Positions 32,438-45,217 of a stretch of 64,000 nt of DNA are shown piece after piece (position 1 is the first letter of the stretch; each line of letters opens with the position of its first letter). Source of the stretch: Batrachochytrium dendrobatidis JAM81 (Eukaryota > Chytridiomycota > Chytridiomycetes > Rhizophydiales). The position numbers and the translations under genes were made by a program. A model generated the notes under the pieces. It was given only the letters and a program-made list of their open reading frames with translations, made no database searches and was not told where the DNA came from. Where the stretch lies: positions 743,993 through 807,992 of the forward strand of contig NW_006281104.1 of the NCBI RefSeq assembly GCF_000203795.2. Direction: 5' to 3'.

Positions 32438-34594
32438 TCAATAATACTTGCCAATGTATGACGAATAGTTGCTAGCACGCTCATGCTTGACTGGCCCATC
32501 ATTATATACGAGATCAAATCCACCGACTCGTGTTCTCAACTTTTTGTCTTTATCAAATCTGTAGTTGCAAAAACATACATGAGTACACTAAAACAACTGG
32601 AATGGAAATCAAATTTAAAAATATCTGAGGAACCGAGTTTAATCGTTACCGTTTTTCGAGATCGACTACATTAAAACAATCGTTCAACATCGCACACTTT
32701 AGATCATAGTCAAACTGCGTTTCGGCAGTAAGGGACGGGGATGCATTCACTTCCAATAGCCACCTAAACATTTCAATAGTGACAAAAAACTGGTATAAAT
32801 AAAATGAAACTTTAGTGTAACACATATGCACAGGCCATTCACTAACGGCTTGAGGCTACTGTCGATAAGAATGTCGTATCCGTATCTATTTGAACAAAAT
32901 CAGTTAGGACGCTATAATGCATATAAATATTGCAGCAATATGACATTTTGCTACTTACAGCTCAAAGCAATGCTTATCATTGATCATAACCTTTTGTACG
33001 CTCATTAAACTGCGCACAATCAATGCTTCCATCTCAGTAAACAGTTCGTCCACTGCAGCATTACCATGTTTGGTAATCATAAACATTTTGAGATTGCGCA
33101 AAAGCCACTTGCACCCCTTATCTCCGTCGTAATTTGGCGACTGTTTTTGAATTGCAACATTTGTTGCGTGAATATCTGCATATTTGAGTTTAGACATTTG
33201 AATGATGAGCAGTATATTTAAATTTGAGCTATATACTGATATAAATCACAATTAGCTTACACATGTTGGATATGTCTTTAGCCTGCATTGAAAATTGTGT
33301 ATTGGAGAATCGACAGAATCCGTTACGGTGGATATATACCACTAATGGATAGTATGATAGCACTAGCACATATGCACGAATGTCAAACTTTTTACCTAGA
33401 TTTTACATTCAATCGAGTAAATGATAAATAGGCTTTACAAGATATAGCAAGTTGAATTTAAACGCACATACCTCCAATCAAGTATGGGTTTTCGATATAC
33501 CGTTGGACAATGTACGCTTCAGGTCCTTCACCATCTTCACCATTACCCCCACTACTAGCACCTTTCAATCGTGGATCTTTTTTCCATCCAGAAATCTGAC
33601 TCAGCTTATTAATCAAAAAAATACCTTTGCCCTGAGCTTTTCCTACTGGTTTCATAATCCAAACCCCACCACTGTTTCTTTTAAACTCTTCCTGAAATAA
33701 GGCGTGTTCTTGCGGCAGCACATATGATGTGGATATGAATTCGAATTTAAGTGACTCGGCTTTTCCATACTCTTTTTCAATAGTTTTAATCATGCGTTTG
33801 ACATTTTTGACCAAAAGATCTTTGCGGGTGAGCTACACGTTTAAAGAAATACTTTAGTTTAGGCAGATTCGATATCGAGTCAAAAAAGAGTATATACCTC
33901 GTAGTGATTGCGAAAGTGGTTTATCTTTTGGTTTTCGTGGAGATAGATATGATCAAACGTTTCATGTACCCAATGCACATCTGCCCAAAAGAAATCCCAG
34001 TCCAACTCACTGTAAACTCCATCAAACGACCATGATGTTTGGCACACAATCATAGATTAGTATAGACTTTTGAGATATTTTTACATATAGTCTGCAATTT
34101 CAATAGATAAATGAGAATTTCAGGTGTACCTATCGGTTTCTTTCCATCCTCGGTCACGCATCGTGTCCCAAACGGTATTTCTTAATCCAGTTTTAAACCG
34201 AATTACTTGTAGTTGCTGGTTGTTTCCGGATCCGTTTGAAGAAAAGTTGAGGTTATTTGGGTTATTACTTATCTGCGCTGAAGTGATGGATGAAGTCAGT
34301 CCTAATCTGGGTCAGAGTTATGCATATGGTATGATTATTTGAACAATTAATAAGTTTTAAATTAAACCATAGGCATGCTGATATTATTTATATATGCTGT
34401 TTTGTACAATATATGAATGCAATGCTGGGTTTGACAGACCTTGGATCTAGTAACTTGTCTTGAGTGACCTCGCGTTCACGGTCTCGAGTTGTAACTGCAG
34501 AAGACTGGCCAGGTGATGATGTGCCTGTTACAGCTCCTGGTGAAGTTGAAGGCGGTGACGTATCTCGTCCTCCTGATATCTTTTCTCTTGCCAT
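32438..34594 (-). CDS. TTLL9: Tubulin polyglutamylase-like, TTLL9 type
   Basis: A multi-exon minus-strand gene. Exon 1 (34594-34440) gives a disordered Ser/Thr-rich start. Then come VIRFKTGLRNTVWDTMRDRG, DWDFFWADVHWVHETFDH, INHFRNHYELTRKDLLVKN, the ATP-grasp motif VWIMKPVGKAQGKGIFLINK, YIVQRYIENPYLIGG, GDKGCKWLLRNLKMFMITKH, DKHCFELYGYDIL, WLLEVNASPSLTAETQFDYD and finally TRVGGFDLVYNDGPV. The tail ends at a TGA at 32438-32440, reached by splicing after VVDLEKR; the frame otherwise stops at 32646. The KHG-VQK-ISDKHCFELYGYDIL block is closest to TTLL9. TTLL9 glutamylates axonemal tubulin, in keeping with a swimming zoospore. Exon ends were only partly fixed. Confidence 0.88.
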
Positions 34595-34759
34595 GTATAC
34601 TGGATGATTTGTTTAGTTATATTACTAGCTCGAGTTTTTAGTTTGAAAACGACAGATTTCACTCGAATAAACTTTTGCAATTGGTGACAAGCCAGCTCGA
34701 CTACACCAACACATAATATAAAGGCATTAATCATCAAAACTCGGGTCAATTTATTTCAA

Positions 34760-37365
34760 TCACTGTTTCAACAGAATATCTGGCTGGTCTATTTCCAATG
34801 CTTTGATGGTGCGTTGAAAATCTATCATTAAACATACATATATCAGCTAAAACTGCTTGAACACATCCAAAAATAGTTGTCATCTAACAGTGCTTGCCTG
34901 TCAATGCTTTACGTTTGGCTGCATCTACCGCCACTTTTTCAAACAAACACATTCGAGATGATACTCGCTTTCCTATTTCCTCGATTGATTCCTGATACTC
35001 TCGGTTTCTTTGCTTTTGATCTACACAGTTCATTCAATGGGAAATTATAAAAACATTTGAATTTTCAAAATAATAAACCATATCACCAAATCCCTTGATT
35101 TTAAATAGCAGCAACTACCTTGTATATATTGCTTTCGTTTGATCTCGAAATGTGTTTGTGTTGTGTTGGGTAACGTTTGATCAAGTCGAGCACGAATCTT
35201 GTATGCAAATGCCTACAAGTCAAACAGAGGTTCAAAGTTAATCTTGTATTTCAATTCAATACACAAGCGTGAAATAGATTGCAGCGTGGTAATACAGTAT
35301 ACCCTATGTTTTTCTTTTTTTTGTTGCACTTCTTCTCGTTTAACCTCGGCAATCAGTTGTTGCGCTTCATTTTGCATTCTCAAATGGTTTATTTTGAGCG
35401 TCAATGAATGGGTGGATTTGGCTTCAACATGCTGTTTTGATTCCATTAAAACTTGTAATTTCAGACACATTTGTAGATCAAACCATTATAGTAAAGTCGA
35501 CCAAGACGTGTATTTACCTTGAATGCCTTTTTGTTTAAAACTGTTGGTTTTGTAGCATGGAGTTCAAACTGTGTTTTTTCCAATCGTTCCAATCGATTAC
35601 GTATGCGTTGTGCCTGTTTCAACTCATGTTGTTCCAAACCCAAAAATGGAGCTGGCTGAGTAAGTGAATGACTCATTTTGTGTAGATTCAATCGTTTTAC
35701 AAACTTCTTTTGAATCGTTTCAAAATCTGGCATATGTCCTGTAATACTAGGTTGAAATGTGTGTTCAGAAGTCAGTCCGGCCAATTTTTCGCATTGTTGG
35801 ATCCGTTCACGTCGACGCTTTCCATCCTCGATAGTTGTTTCAACTACTTTTGGTACGATCGAGGTGCGCACAGAAACTGGTTTTGATTGAGAATTGTGGT
35901 ATTTTTGCAGAGCTTCATTAATCAACTTGTCACTTGGCTGATTTATAAATTAAACACTCGAGTTATTCAACCGTGAAGATTTTAAGATCGGTTTTATGAT
36001 TTACTGCAATCAGTCACTTACACTGCAGATGCAAACTTTGCTTGAATTAAAATTGCATTTGTGGCATTCGCTGGACTTTTCAGACTTTTCAAGGTGCTGT
36101 TTTTCTCTCAACCTGACCGTCCGAGTTGTATTTGAACTAGCCAGATGATGATATCTGTGAAAATGTATCATGTCAATTTTCGTATTCTGGATTAAACTTC
36201 AAATGCCAAATCTTTAAACATAAACCTCAAATAGCATACTTGGGAATCAAAACAGATGTTGGTGCAGGCTTGGCTCGAAATTTGTTGTTTAAATTGTACT
36301 GGATTTTAGCCTCCTGCTCTGCCAAGTACTGCTGAAATCGTTTTTGAGAGATTGATTGAGTCGGAATCTTGGATACCTGATTTACTATTTGTTTTCTTTT
36401 CCTTTTTGACTTGGACTTGATAAGTAGCTATAATAATATTAAAATTAGAATCAAAGCGAATGTTTTCAAACAGTTTATTGATCAGACTATCAATACCAAC
36501 ATGAACTCACTGGATAATCAAAGTAGTCAGACTGGTGCGATTGCTTGCTGCTTAACCATGGATAATGAGTTTCGATTATTGCTGGATCAATGCCCTCTAA
36601 ATCTTGTCGAGTCATTGCAAATAACATATCATCAAACAACTTTTTTGAAACATTTTCAGATTCCAAATTACAGTCGAGAGCCTGAACATTCATATGCATT
36701 TGCCATAGCCGTTCGATTGTATCTGGGTTCTCAAAGTCGCGTGTTGGGATATCCCAGTTGGATTCAGCTGGATAGAGCAAAGGAGAATCTTCCGAAAAGT
36801 TATATGCTGAAGATGTCCATCCATAGTGCTTATGTGCAACATGCTTTGAACCTACAGCAATTTCTTTTTGAAGTGCAGTTTGGAGGTCGAGGGCTCGAAG
36901 TGCGAGAGCTTGTCGACGCTCTTCGATTTCAAGGACATATTTGTAGTGGTCAAGCGATCCTGAATCCAATACTTGCTGAAAATGCTCAGTGCTATCCATT
37001 TGTGCTTGGTTGAATTTGTACAACTCGAGCGAGTTTTCATCGCTCAGCTCGGTCGGCCTAGTGTCATTTATACACAACTCTTCTACACTCGCATTGCTCG
37101 ACTCATCTGAATAAAGATTAGAACCAGACGAGTTTTTTTGAACAGGTAGTTCTGGAAGTGGCATCGCAGCCACTGTCGTATCTATTACAGGACTTTCTGA
37201 CGTGATAGTCTTGTCCATTTGACCATTCTTGATATTTTTTGTAGCAATACTGCGTTGAACAGGATTCTTTGACTTTAATATTACAGACTGTGATCTGGGT
37301 GCTGCCCATTGGCATTTAGATACGTGTGTGTTAGATAATCCAACGCCTTGTAGACTAATCTGCAT
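34760..37365 (-). CDS. FAM161-family centriole/axoneme protein
   Basis: A minus-strand multi-exon gene. The long first exon (from ATG 37365) is poorly conserved. It is followed by coiled-coil segments with the UPF0564/FAM161 signatures: YLAEQEAKIQYNLNNKFRAK then PAPTSVLIP, EHTFQPSITGHMPDFETIQK, SLTQPAPFLGLEQ, and REYQESIEEIGKRVSSR then MCLFEKVAVDAAKRKAL. The final exon 34821-34760 is reached through a GC-AG intron (donor GCAAGC at 34897) and ends IDQPDILLKQ. FAM161 proteins bind microtubules in the inner scaffold of centrioles and connecting cilia. The start may be further upstream: a frame at 37537-37355 beginning MHFSNTIYKSLF looks coding, but I could not join it in frame. The stop is 165 bases from the TTLL9 start, same strand. 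Confidence 0.75.
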
Positions 37366-37559
37366 TTGAAATGGCAATAAAGTTGCTATATTCGTTTGTA
37401 AAATTCAAATACTCGCAAGACAACTCTAATCGATTATTGAACTTGTCCAAGTCGCGAAGCGTATTTGTATTCAACTGTATGTCTTGAATGGCCAACTTTA
37501 TAAAAAGAGATTTGTAAATGGTATTGGAAAAATGCATACAGCGAGTATGGTTTTGTTTA

Positions 37560-37720
37560 TTACAGTCGTATTTACGTAAAATGGATCACTTGTATTTATC
37601 TTGCAGTGATTTTGCTTCAAAATAAAAATGGTCGAGTATGCACTATGCTTTTCTACTACAACTAGACTGTTTATTATCTTTTGACACTCAGTATCCCATT
37701 TACGTGAATACAACCGCAAG
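37560..37720. mobile_element. MITE-like element, copy H, short derivative (~160 bp)
   Basis: TTACAGTCGTATTTACGTAA at the left and ATTTACGTGAATACAACCGC at the right, with only ~110 bases between. The left arm matches other copies (CTTGCAGTGATTTTGCTTC), so it is an internal deletion derivative. It lies between the FAM161 start and the ARMC3 stop. Confidence 0.8.
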
Positions 37721-37731
37721 GCAGCAATTTT

Positions 37732-40700
37732 TCAAGAAATACGCTGATAAGCTTGTGTGTCCACATCATCAGCCTTCATCAACTTTCCAGGCTCATAGAT
37801 CAAGTCAATCACTACTACACCATCCACTTTTACATCCGTGTCATCATCAGGTAGCACGATGGAGCCAAGAATGGCTTCAATCGCGGCAGTAGAAATTTCA
37901 ATAGTCGAAGCACTAATAGAATCATTCGAGACAGAGTTGGAAACTTCAGTCTGAGGAGTAGGTGTAGTCGGTAAATTTGGTAAAGCAGTAGATACTACGG
38001 CTATGCTTGGCTGTGTTGTTGAAACTCTAGCCCCGCTACCATCGCCTTGCTTAGATTTTACAGCTGTAGTGGATTTATCTTTTGTAACCACTGGTGATTG
38101 TTTTGGTAAGGGAGTGGTTGAAGGTATGGAAGTAGACTGAGAAAATTGAGTAGACGGTAAAGACTGTGGAACTACTGCAGGAATAGTAGCAACAGCCGGA
38201 ATTTGATGGTCCAAATCCACCACATTCCATGCACGGTCGTATTCACCACGTACTAGCGCATTCTGGCACACACCAAGTCGATCACACAGTACTTTAAACA
38301 AAAGAGCACGATGATAAAACGTTCCCAAATTAATTGCACCGATAGGTATCACATTGGAGTTATACTTGAGCTTTAATTCGGCGATACGGAATCTGTGTCC
38401 GTGATCAGAGATACGTGACGGATCAGATTCCGTAGAACCCATAACTTTGCATACAACGTGACTAATAATTTTCAACTGATGGCAAAGGGATTTTTCTTGG
38501 ATAGCCTCTGAAAGATATTGAGCAATGACTACAAGGCCAGGATCTTGTGATGCGTCGACTAGTATTACTTCGCGTTTTTTATCAACTGCACGAGATTGAA
38601 GATCTGCAAGTGTTGGAAAAGTTGTAATTGTATCTAAATTACCTCCTGCATACCCAACATCGTAGAAAGGATCTACAATGACATTCTCCGCTTGCAAATG
38701 ATTATGTAGCCAGTATTTTGCCGACAGATCTAAATAAAGCATTTTTATTGTCAAATTAGTCTGTTGATTTTCATAAACTAAAAAACTTGATAGAATCTTA
38801 CGGTGATTTAAAAGTTTATCCATGGCGTCGGTTGCAAACTTAAAAGACACTTTAAATCTGTCCTTGGTAAGAGAAATCAGCGACTGTAACGCTCCAGCAT
38901 TGCATGCCAAGACAGCATTAGGTTCTACCAATGTCCAAACTCATTCGTAAACTTTCAATCCAATATCTGTTATAAAAAATCAGCCCATATTAGATTCTTA
39001 CCATAAATGACAGCACTTGACAAGACATATGCGGCATTGCGACAAACATTAGTATCTTTGGCAGTCAGTAAACCAATAATTTTTAATAATCCTTTGCTTC
39101 CAGGTGGCTTTGAAAAAAAGATTTGTCCGTCAACTGGCATTATATACAATAGTGTGGTGTTAACTTGAACCTGTAATACTACATAATGCAAACACTTGCC
39201 AATACATAGACATACGTTCTTGGGCACACCTGGCGATTGAAAGACATAAAGATGCCTGAACCTTGCTATCTGGCCGTTCTAAAGCTGAGATCATGGCTTG
39301 CATACCCCCTTGTTTGATAATCTCTAAGCGATTTGCATCTGTAAACGCAATACGTTAATTAGATATTGAAGTAGAATAAATAGTTTGCTTTTCAGTAATT
39401 ATTAATACATGCATTCTTCAGAAAGTTTCAAAATACACTCGGATGTGTTAATGATAGTTTGAGAGTCGTCGGATGCAAAGAGTTTAATGATCGTTTGTGT
39501 AGACTCGACGCTATGCAATCTGGGTTTGATTTTATCTAGTCACACATCAATGGTTTAATAGTAAAAATCAGTGTTTCTATATTATGTTTATATTTCAACC
39601 AAAAACCATTTTTACAGTTAAATCATTACAGTTGGCAAGCTGAACGTACTATATTGGGATAGATTTGCCAGCGCTGCCATTGCTTCCCTTTTGGTTTCTG
39701 TATCTTCATGGCTCAGCAGTTTCAAAAGTAATTCACCCACTCCCATTTTATAGATTTCTACTTGGTTGGTTTCTATGGAAAAACATCAATACGTAAAATA
39801 AACCAAGTTGTCAGTTTAGCACATTTCAAGGTGGCAGCCGATAAAAACAGCATTTGTGACTCCACCCACCATTCAGCGCAAGAGAAGCAAGTGCCATAAC
39901 AGACGAGTTGACTACAGAGGCATCATTTGACGATAAATTCAACACAATAATTTGAAGTGCGCCAGATTCGCGAGCCGCATTCTGTCCTCGATCCGATTTG
40001 ACTGCTCTGGCAAGTGCAATGGCTGCATATCTTTTAATTTTTGATTCGTCGTTTTGAATCAATTTTACTAGAGAGGCTATCCCGTTTGCATCTACAACTA
40101 GTGACGCAGAATCAACTGTAGTGATTGGGCCATACATATTTATAATGGTGGTTGAAATTGGTTTAAAAATAGTAGCCAGTATCAGAGGTTTGCTGTATCT
40201 CTTATTTGCTGCAAAACAAAGTACTTGTTTTTACCTTCTTCCAAACAATTAACTAGGCATTGTAGCCCCAATACGATTGTTTCCAACATATATTCTCCAG
40301 ATATTACATCCACAAGCTTGCGAATACCATTTAGCTTTCGAATCTCTGCACGGTTATTGACTAAAACAAAAGTAATAGTTAAACACAATATCTAAAACAA
40401 TAAAAGCAGTGCCTTTTTAATATTCAACATTGCTTACAGTCTTCAGCACAGCGAATCAGGCACTGTAGAGCGTTATTTTGTACTTCATGAAACTCGGATG
40501 TAAGAAGTTCAAACAAAGGTCCAAGACCTTGAACATATCGAATCTCTGCACGATTTGAGACTAGATATAATTTAAAAGGTTTGAAGCAGATTTAAAGTAA
40601 AACTGTTAGCAAAGCACATTAGTGAATGTACATTATTTTAAACCTAAAATCCACTACGCTAAAAGCAAGACATACAGTCGTCCAGTAGAGTAGATAAAGC

Positions 40701-41595
40701 AAGCGCAGCATTTTTCTTGACATCTGGATCTTGAGACTCTAGCAGTTTTACAAGTGCTTTAATACCACCCGACTTTCGAATATCTGCCTTGTTGGAAACT
40801 ATTATCAATATTTCAATTAGTTTTCATCCAGATATAATCGTTTCAACAAAGCCAATCATAAATAGTTGGTTTGATTCGCTTTCAATCAAAATAATTACAG
40901 TCTTTTGCTAGATTTGCGAGTGCGAATGCTGCTTCATCCTGTACTTCAACCGAATCTTCTTTAGACAAGGTAAAAATTAAGGCATCTATCAAATCTTTGC
41001 GACGCATATCCTGATGCGTTTCATCTATACAAACAGCACAAATTGTTAAATAAATAGCAACCCAACTTTTTATAGCATATTTGCATAGGTATATGAAACC
41101 AAATTCATACTTAGTTCAGTGGTAGCCGCAAGACACGTTACTGCTGCCTGCTTTACGTCCAACTCTTTTGAAAGAGTCAACTCAATTAATGGCCGCACAA
41201 TACCCAGATTGAGCAACTGTGTTCTATGCTTTATAGCTAAATACAAAATAAGGCTTGCTGTTAGATTATTGCATATATTTAGTTGTAGTTATCCCAGTTT
41301 AGATGCATCCAACTTGCCTAAGTCAGCATATTTTGTGAGGCCGTCAATAGCGGCAGTGCAAACGGACGGCTCTGTTGAAGACAAAAGAAGAATAAGAGTA
41401 CGAATGTCAAATACACTAATTGTTGTTGAATCGCACTATTGTGCGTGTACCAATGTTTGATTAGTTATCACCCCAATTAACAATAGTAGCAATATGCCAA
41501 GAATTGATGCTCACAGCGGTAGATTCAAGCGAAGAAAGGGTGGAAACAGTTGTGGCTGCTAAACTGTTGGGTAATATGGACGAGGTAGCTGCCAT
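37732..41595 (-). CDS. ARMC3: ARMC3-type armadillo-repeat protein with EDR1-like C-terminal domain
   Basis: A minus-strand gene with about a dozen exons, starting MAATSSILPNSLAATTVSTL (ATG 41595). Most exons encode one armadillo unit each (FTDANGIASLVKLIQNDESK-like, GIRKLVDVISGEYMLETIVL). The last long exon, 38931-37732, carries the ARMC3-specific domain: YWLHNHLQAENVIVDPFYDVG, KREVILVDASQDPGLV, SNVIPIGAINLGTFYHRALL and CQNALVRGEYDRAWNVVDLD, which resembles the EDR1/CTR1 region. A Pro/Ser/Thr-rich stretch and an acidic end follow. ARMC3 is restricted to organisms with motile cilia and is needed for flagellar function in animals. It ends 12 bases from MITE copy H and starts ~96 bases from copy I. 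Individual exon ends were not all checked. Confidence 0.82.
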
Positions 41596-41690
41596 TTTAA
41601 TACGTTTTTAGATAGGATGCCAAGTGGTTTAGCTGGCGAGTCTTGGACTAGAAAGTTTGACAATTTCGAGTTAAAACGCGCCAAATCCAA

Positions 41691-42139
41691 TTACAGCTGT
41701 ATTCACGTAAAATGAAACACTTGTATCTATCTTGCAGTGATCGTCTTTTGGTTTGGGATATACAGTATCCATCATATGATACAATCCAACTATAATTTTG
41801 AATTTCCTTATTTGTCATAGCCATGCATTGTACACTACCAGATTCATGTATTGCAATCCAGATATTGGGTTATACTATTATCAAACTCCTATATCCTAGA
41901 ATATCGTGTACGTTTCCATTCTAGTCCAAAAAAACAAAGATTGCACGCATTAGGAATGCAACTATACATGTCGATTATCCAATACTTTGAGTGTGAAGGA
42001 TATGCAATTCATTTGGTATTTTTATACGAAAATGAGCAAAGACCAGCCAACTAATGAGTTTACAAAACAATTCTATCCAGTAGACTGCCACCAATCATTC
42101 CATGAAACTGAGTGTTTAACACATTTGTGAATACGGCCG
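41691..42139. mobile_element. MITE-like element, copy I (~450 bp)
   Basis: Left end TTACAGCTGTATTCACGTAA. The right end is more diverged (ACATTTGTGAATACGGCC). The interior follows copy D (CATCATATGATACAATCCAACT, GTCCAAAAAAACAAAGATTG). It sits between the divergent ARMC3 (96 bases) and eIF2B-delta (91 bases) start codons. Confidence 0.8.
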
Positions 42140-42229
42140 AATTCAATTTTGGTGGATTCTTCTTTTCAGTGACCAAATCATAGCAAACTCGACTAAACAC
42201 TGAGCATTCTCCTTGTTAATTAGCAAGAT

Positions 42230-45064
42230 ATGTCATATAATAAGCGGAGTGGCAGTATTGAAAACAATAGTATTGGTAATGTGTTGGGCAGTCATCCCAG
42301 AAAGACTGTTGTCGGGTTCAGTCCATCCCTCACTGTGAGTTATGGCATTGTAGTTGCTAGCGATGATCCAACCTGAAAGCAGATCGCTTTCATTTAAGAA
42401 TCGTCACAAGATAATCCTGTTGTATACTGTGTGCAATTAGAGATGATAGTGTCTTGTGTACTAACTACTAAATTTCTGTCTGTATAGGAGCAAGAGAGTG
42501 ATGGATCTAGCAAAACGTTTGGTGGTGTGCAGGATATCAGGTACAATGCTAGTGATATTCTATAGCATGTCCATCAAATATACAGTGGAATGGAACACTT
42601 CATGTCACTATCAAGTCTTGTTCTATCTACATATTAGCCTCGATTCCCAACTTTACTGGGGTTAATTTTCAGTGTATATCATTCTATAGTCTTGTCTAAC
42701 TGTGAATTCAACATATATTTAGACGCAAAACATCGCTGCCCAATGCAGATAGCATTGTATCCTCTCAGCTTACAGCTACTTCTTACTCTACAGTAGATCA
42801 CTTGGGCACTTCTGCAGGAAATCGTTCATTTGGAAAGCGAGGTTCTATTTCCATGTCATTTCCAGTTGGGTCGCCTAACAGACGATCGTTTGAAGAAAGA
42901 TTGTTTGGTGCCGAGATTCAAAATAAATCAAAAGCAAGTTTAATTTCGTCTGGCGGATCTTCTATTCATACCAAATACAAGGACACTGATCAGACATCAT
43001 CTACTACCATTGTTGAATTGTCTCCCCAAAAGGGTAATGATAAAACTACAAAGGCAGCAAAGGGTCAAAAAACTCCAAAGACTGTCGCTATTAAATCTCA
43101 TCAAGACAAAATGGATCCTAATCGCAAATCTCAAAAAAATATGACCAAGGCTGAACGCCGCGAATTACAAGAGCGTCAGCGTGCCGAAAAAAAGGAGCTT
43201 GCAGCCTCTGGACAAGGAAGACCAGATCGCAGTAAAAATCGTCCCATTAATACTCCAGCAAATTCTAATCAACAGCACCACCAGAATCAAGGAGCAGATC
43301 AAATGCGCACCACCTCTCCATCAGCTTCTGGACCGTCGCTACCTACTATGCGTACACCTGCACAGATGAGATTTGATGATTCTAGAGCAAGATCCAAGAT
43401 CCAAAAGGCATCTGCAGTAGTTCGTGTTCCCGCTCAAAAACCAGTGACATTATTCTCTCATCTTATGCAATATGAACATGAGAATGTTGAGTTTGCAGAG
43501 AATCGGTCTCGTGGTCACGTTCACCCAGCAGTGTTAAGTTTGGGTTTGCACTTTCATGAATTTTCAATATCTGGTGGCAATGCTCGTTGCATCGCTATGT
43601 TGGACGCATTCAAAAAAGTATAGTTATTTTAAGATTGATCCAGGATTGCTTTGTGGAAAAGTATGCACTTATACACCATTTTATTTTGCTAGGTTATCCT
43701 GGATTATACCACACCTCTTGGTACTTCCCTTCAAAGACACTTGACCCAGCATATCAGCAAGCAGGTAGATTTTCTATCCAATATGCGATCTCTCAGTGCT
43801 AGTATGAAGAGCGCCATTCGTAAACTCAAGTCTGTCATTTCTGGACTTTCAATTGACACCCCTGACGAGGATGTATGTATTTTATTGAGAATCAGTTGTG
43901 AACTGATGAGGTCACTTGTTAACTCGTGCCTTTTAATTGTGAATGATGCTTCTGGCTCTTGCAAATTTGAATTTCAGGCCAAGGCGTCTATTTATGTGGC
44001 AATTGAGACCTACATTGAGGCTTCTATCACATTGGCAGATACTGCAATTGTATCCATTGCTATAAATGAAAAAAAAATCAAGGATGGCGATGTAGTGTTG
44101 ACCTATGCTCGGTAAGATCAATGTCTACATTTGTTTCAAACAACTACTACTTTTAACTTGATATTCGCGATTTCCACGAGTTTAAATGGGTTTGAATTGC
44201 CATGTCTGATAAAAGTGCTGCACTCAACTCTCTTTGCATATGCTTTCTAGGTCATCTGTTGTACTTAAACTATTACACGAGGCTCATGATCAGGGTATTA
44301 AGTTTAGCGTCGTTGTTGCTGATGGGCGTCCAAAATTGGAAGGTGGGTGATTTGGATTATACCATTGGTGCAGATTATTTTATAGCTTGGATTTACAGCA
44401 AAGCAGTCGATACGTTTATATTAACCTTTTTTGTTTAGGCAAGGAAATGCTGAAACAATTAGTTCGTGCGGGTATCAAATGCACCTATACTCTTACCAGC
44501 GCATTGCCTTTTACCATTAAGGATGTTACAAAGGTATTCTTAGGTGCTAGCTGTGTGCTGTCAAACGGAGATGTGATGGCACGTGTAGGGACATCAGTCG
44601 TTGCCATGACTGCATACAATGCCAAGATTCCTATTATTGTCTTGTGTGAGAAATACAAGTTTTCCGAGACTGTTCGCCTGGATTCATTTGTATGGAATGA
44701 GATTGGTAAGTTGACATCAATTGGAACATGCGCATTTTTTATAGATCTAACCTGGGTTTATTCATTAAAAATTCTAGGTCGATCGGATGATCTAATGGAT
44801 ATATCTAACCTTGCACCATCAAATCGACTTGCGACTGCCATTCCCAATCCAGACCAAAAGGCTGCAATGTCACAGTTGCATCCAGCAACCGTCCGATGGC
44901 GAGATATTGAACAACTTCGACTTTTGAACTTGTTTTATGACATGACACCAGCCAAATTTATTACACTTATTATATGCGAGTCGGGACAGATTCCTAGCAA
45001 TGCTGTATTGATTATCATGAGAGATTATAACGATCTGGAGACCAAAGTGACTTTGCAAGCGTGA
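42230..45064 (+). CDS. GCD2: Translation initiation factor eIF2B, delta subunit
   Basis: Exons 42230-42334, 42488-42540, 42723-43617, 43693-43872, 43978-44111, 44251-44342, 44439-44705 and 44778-45064 join in frame. The N-terminal ~250 residues are low-complexity and charged (MTKAERRELQERQRAEKKEL), as in other delta subunits. The C-terminal IF-2B fold is clear: DYTTPLGTSLQRHLTQHISK, ARSSVVLKLLHEAHDQGIKF, VVVADGRPKLEGKEM, SNGDVMARVGTSVVAMTA, VLCEKYKFSETVRLDSFVWN and FYDMTPAKFITLIICESGQI. It is a regulatory subunit of the guanine-nucleotide exchange factor for eIF2 and part of the integrated stress response. The end differs slightly from the usual 'TSVPVVLR' (SNAVLIIMRDY). Confidence 0.92.
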
Positions 45065-45217
45065 TTGCTCGGATGTCTGATTGGATTGTGCTTGCATGGG
45101 AGTCGAGATGGTGTTTTGAGTTCAACTTGAATTGATCTAAATAAAGTCATGTGACATATCACGTGTTTTATGTGAGTTTGTTCGTGATTGGCGAATTGAA
45201 TTTGATTACAAGAATCA

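Noticed and set aside
37355..37537. Upstream exon of the FAM161-type gene (MHFSNTIYKSLF)
   Set aside because: It looks coding, but no GT or GC donor joins it in frame to the next exon, so it is mentioned only as a possibility.
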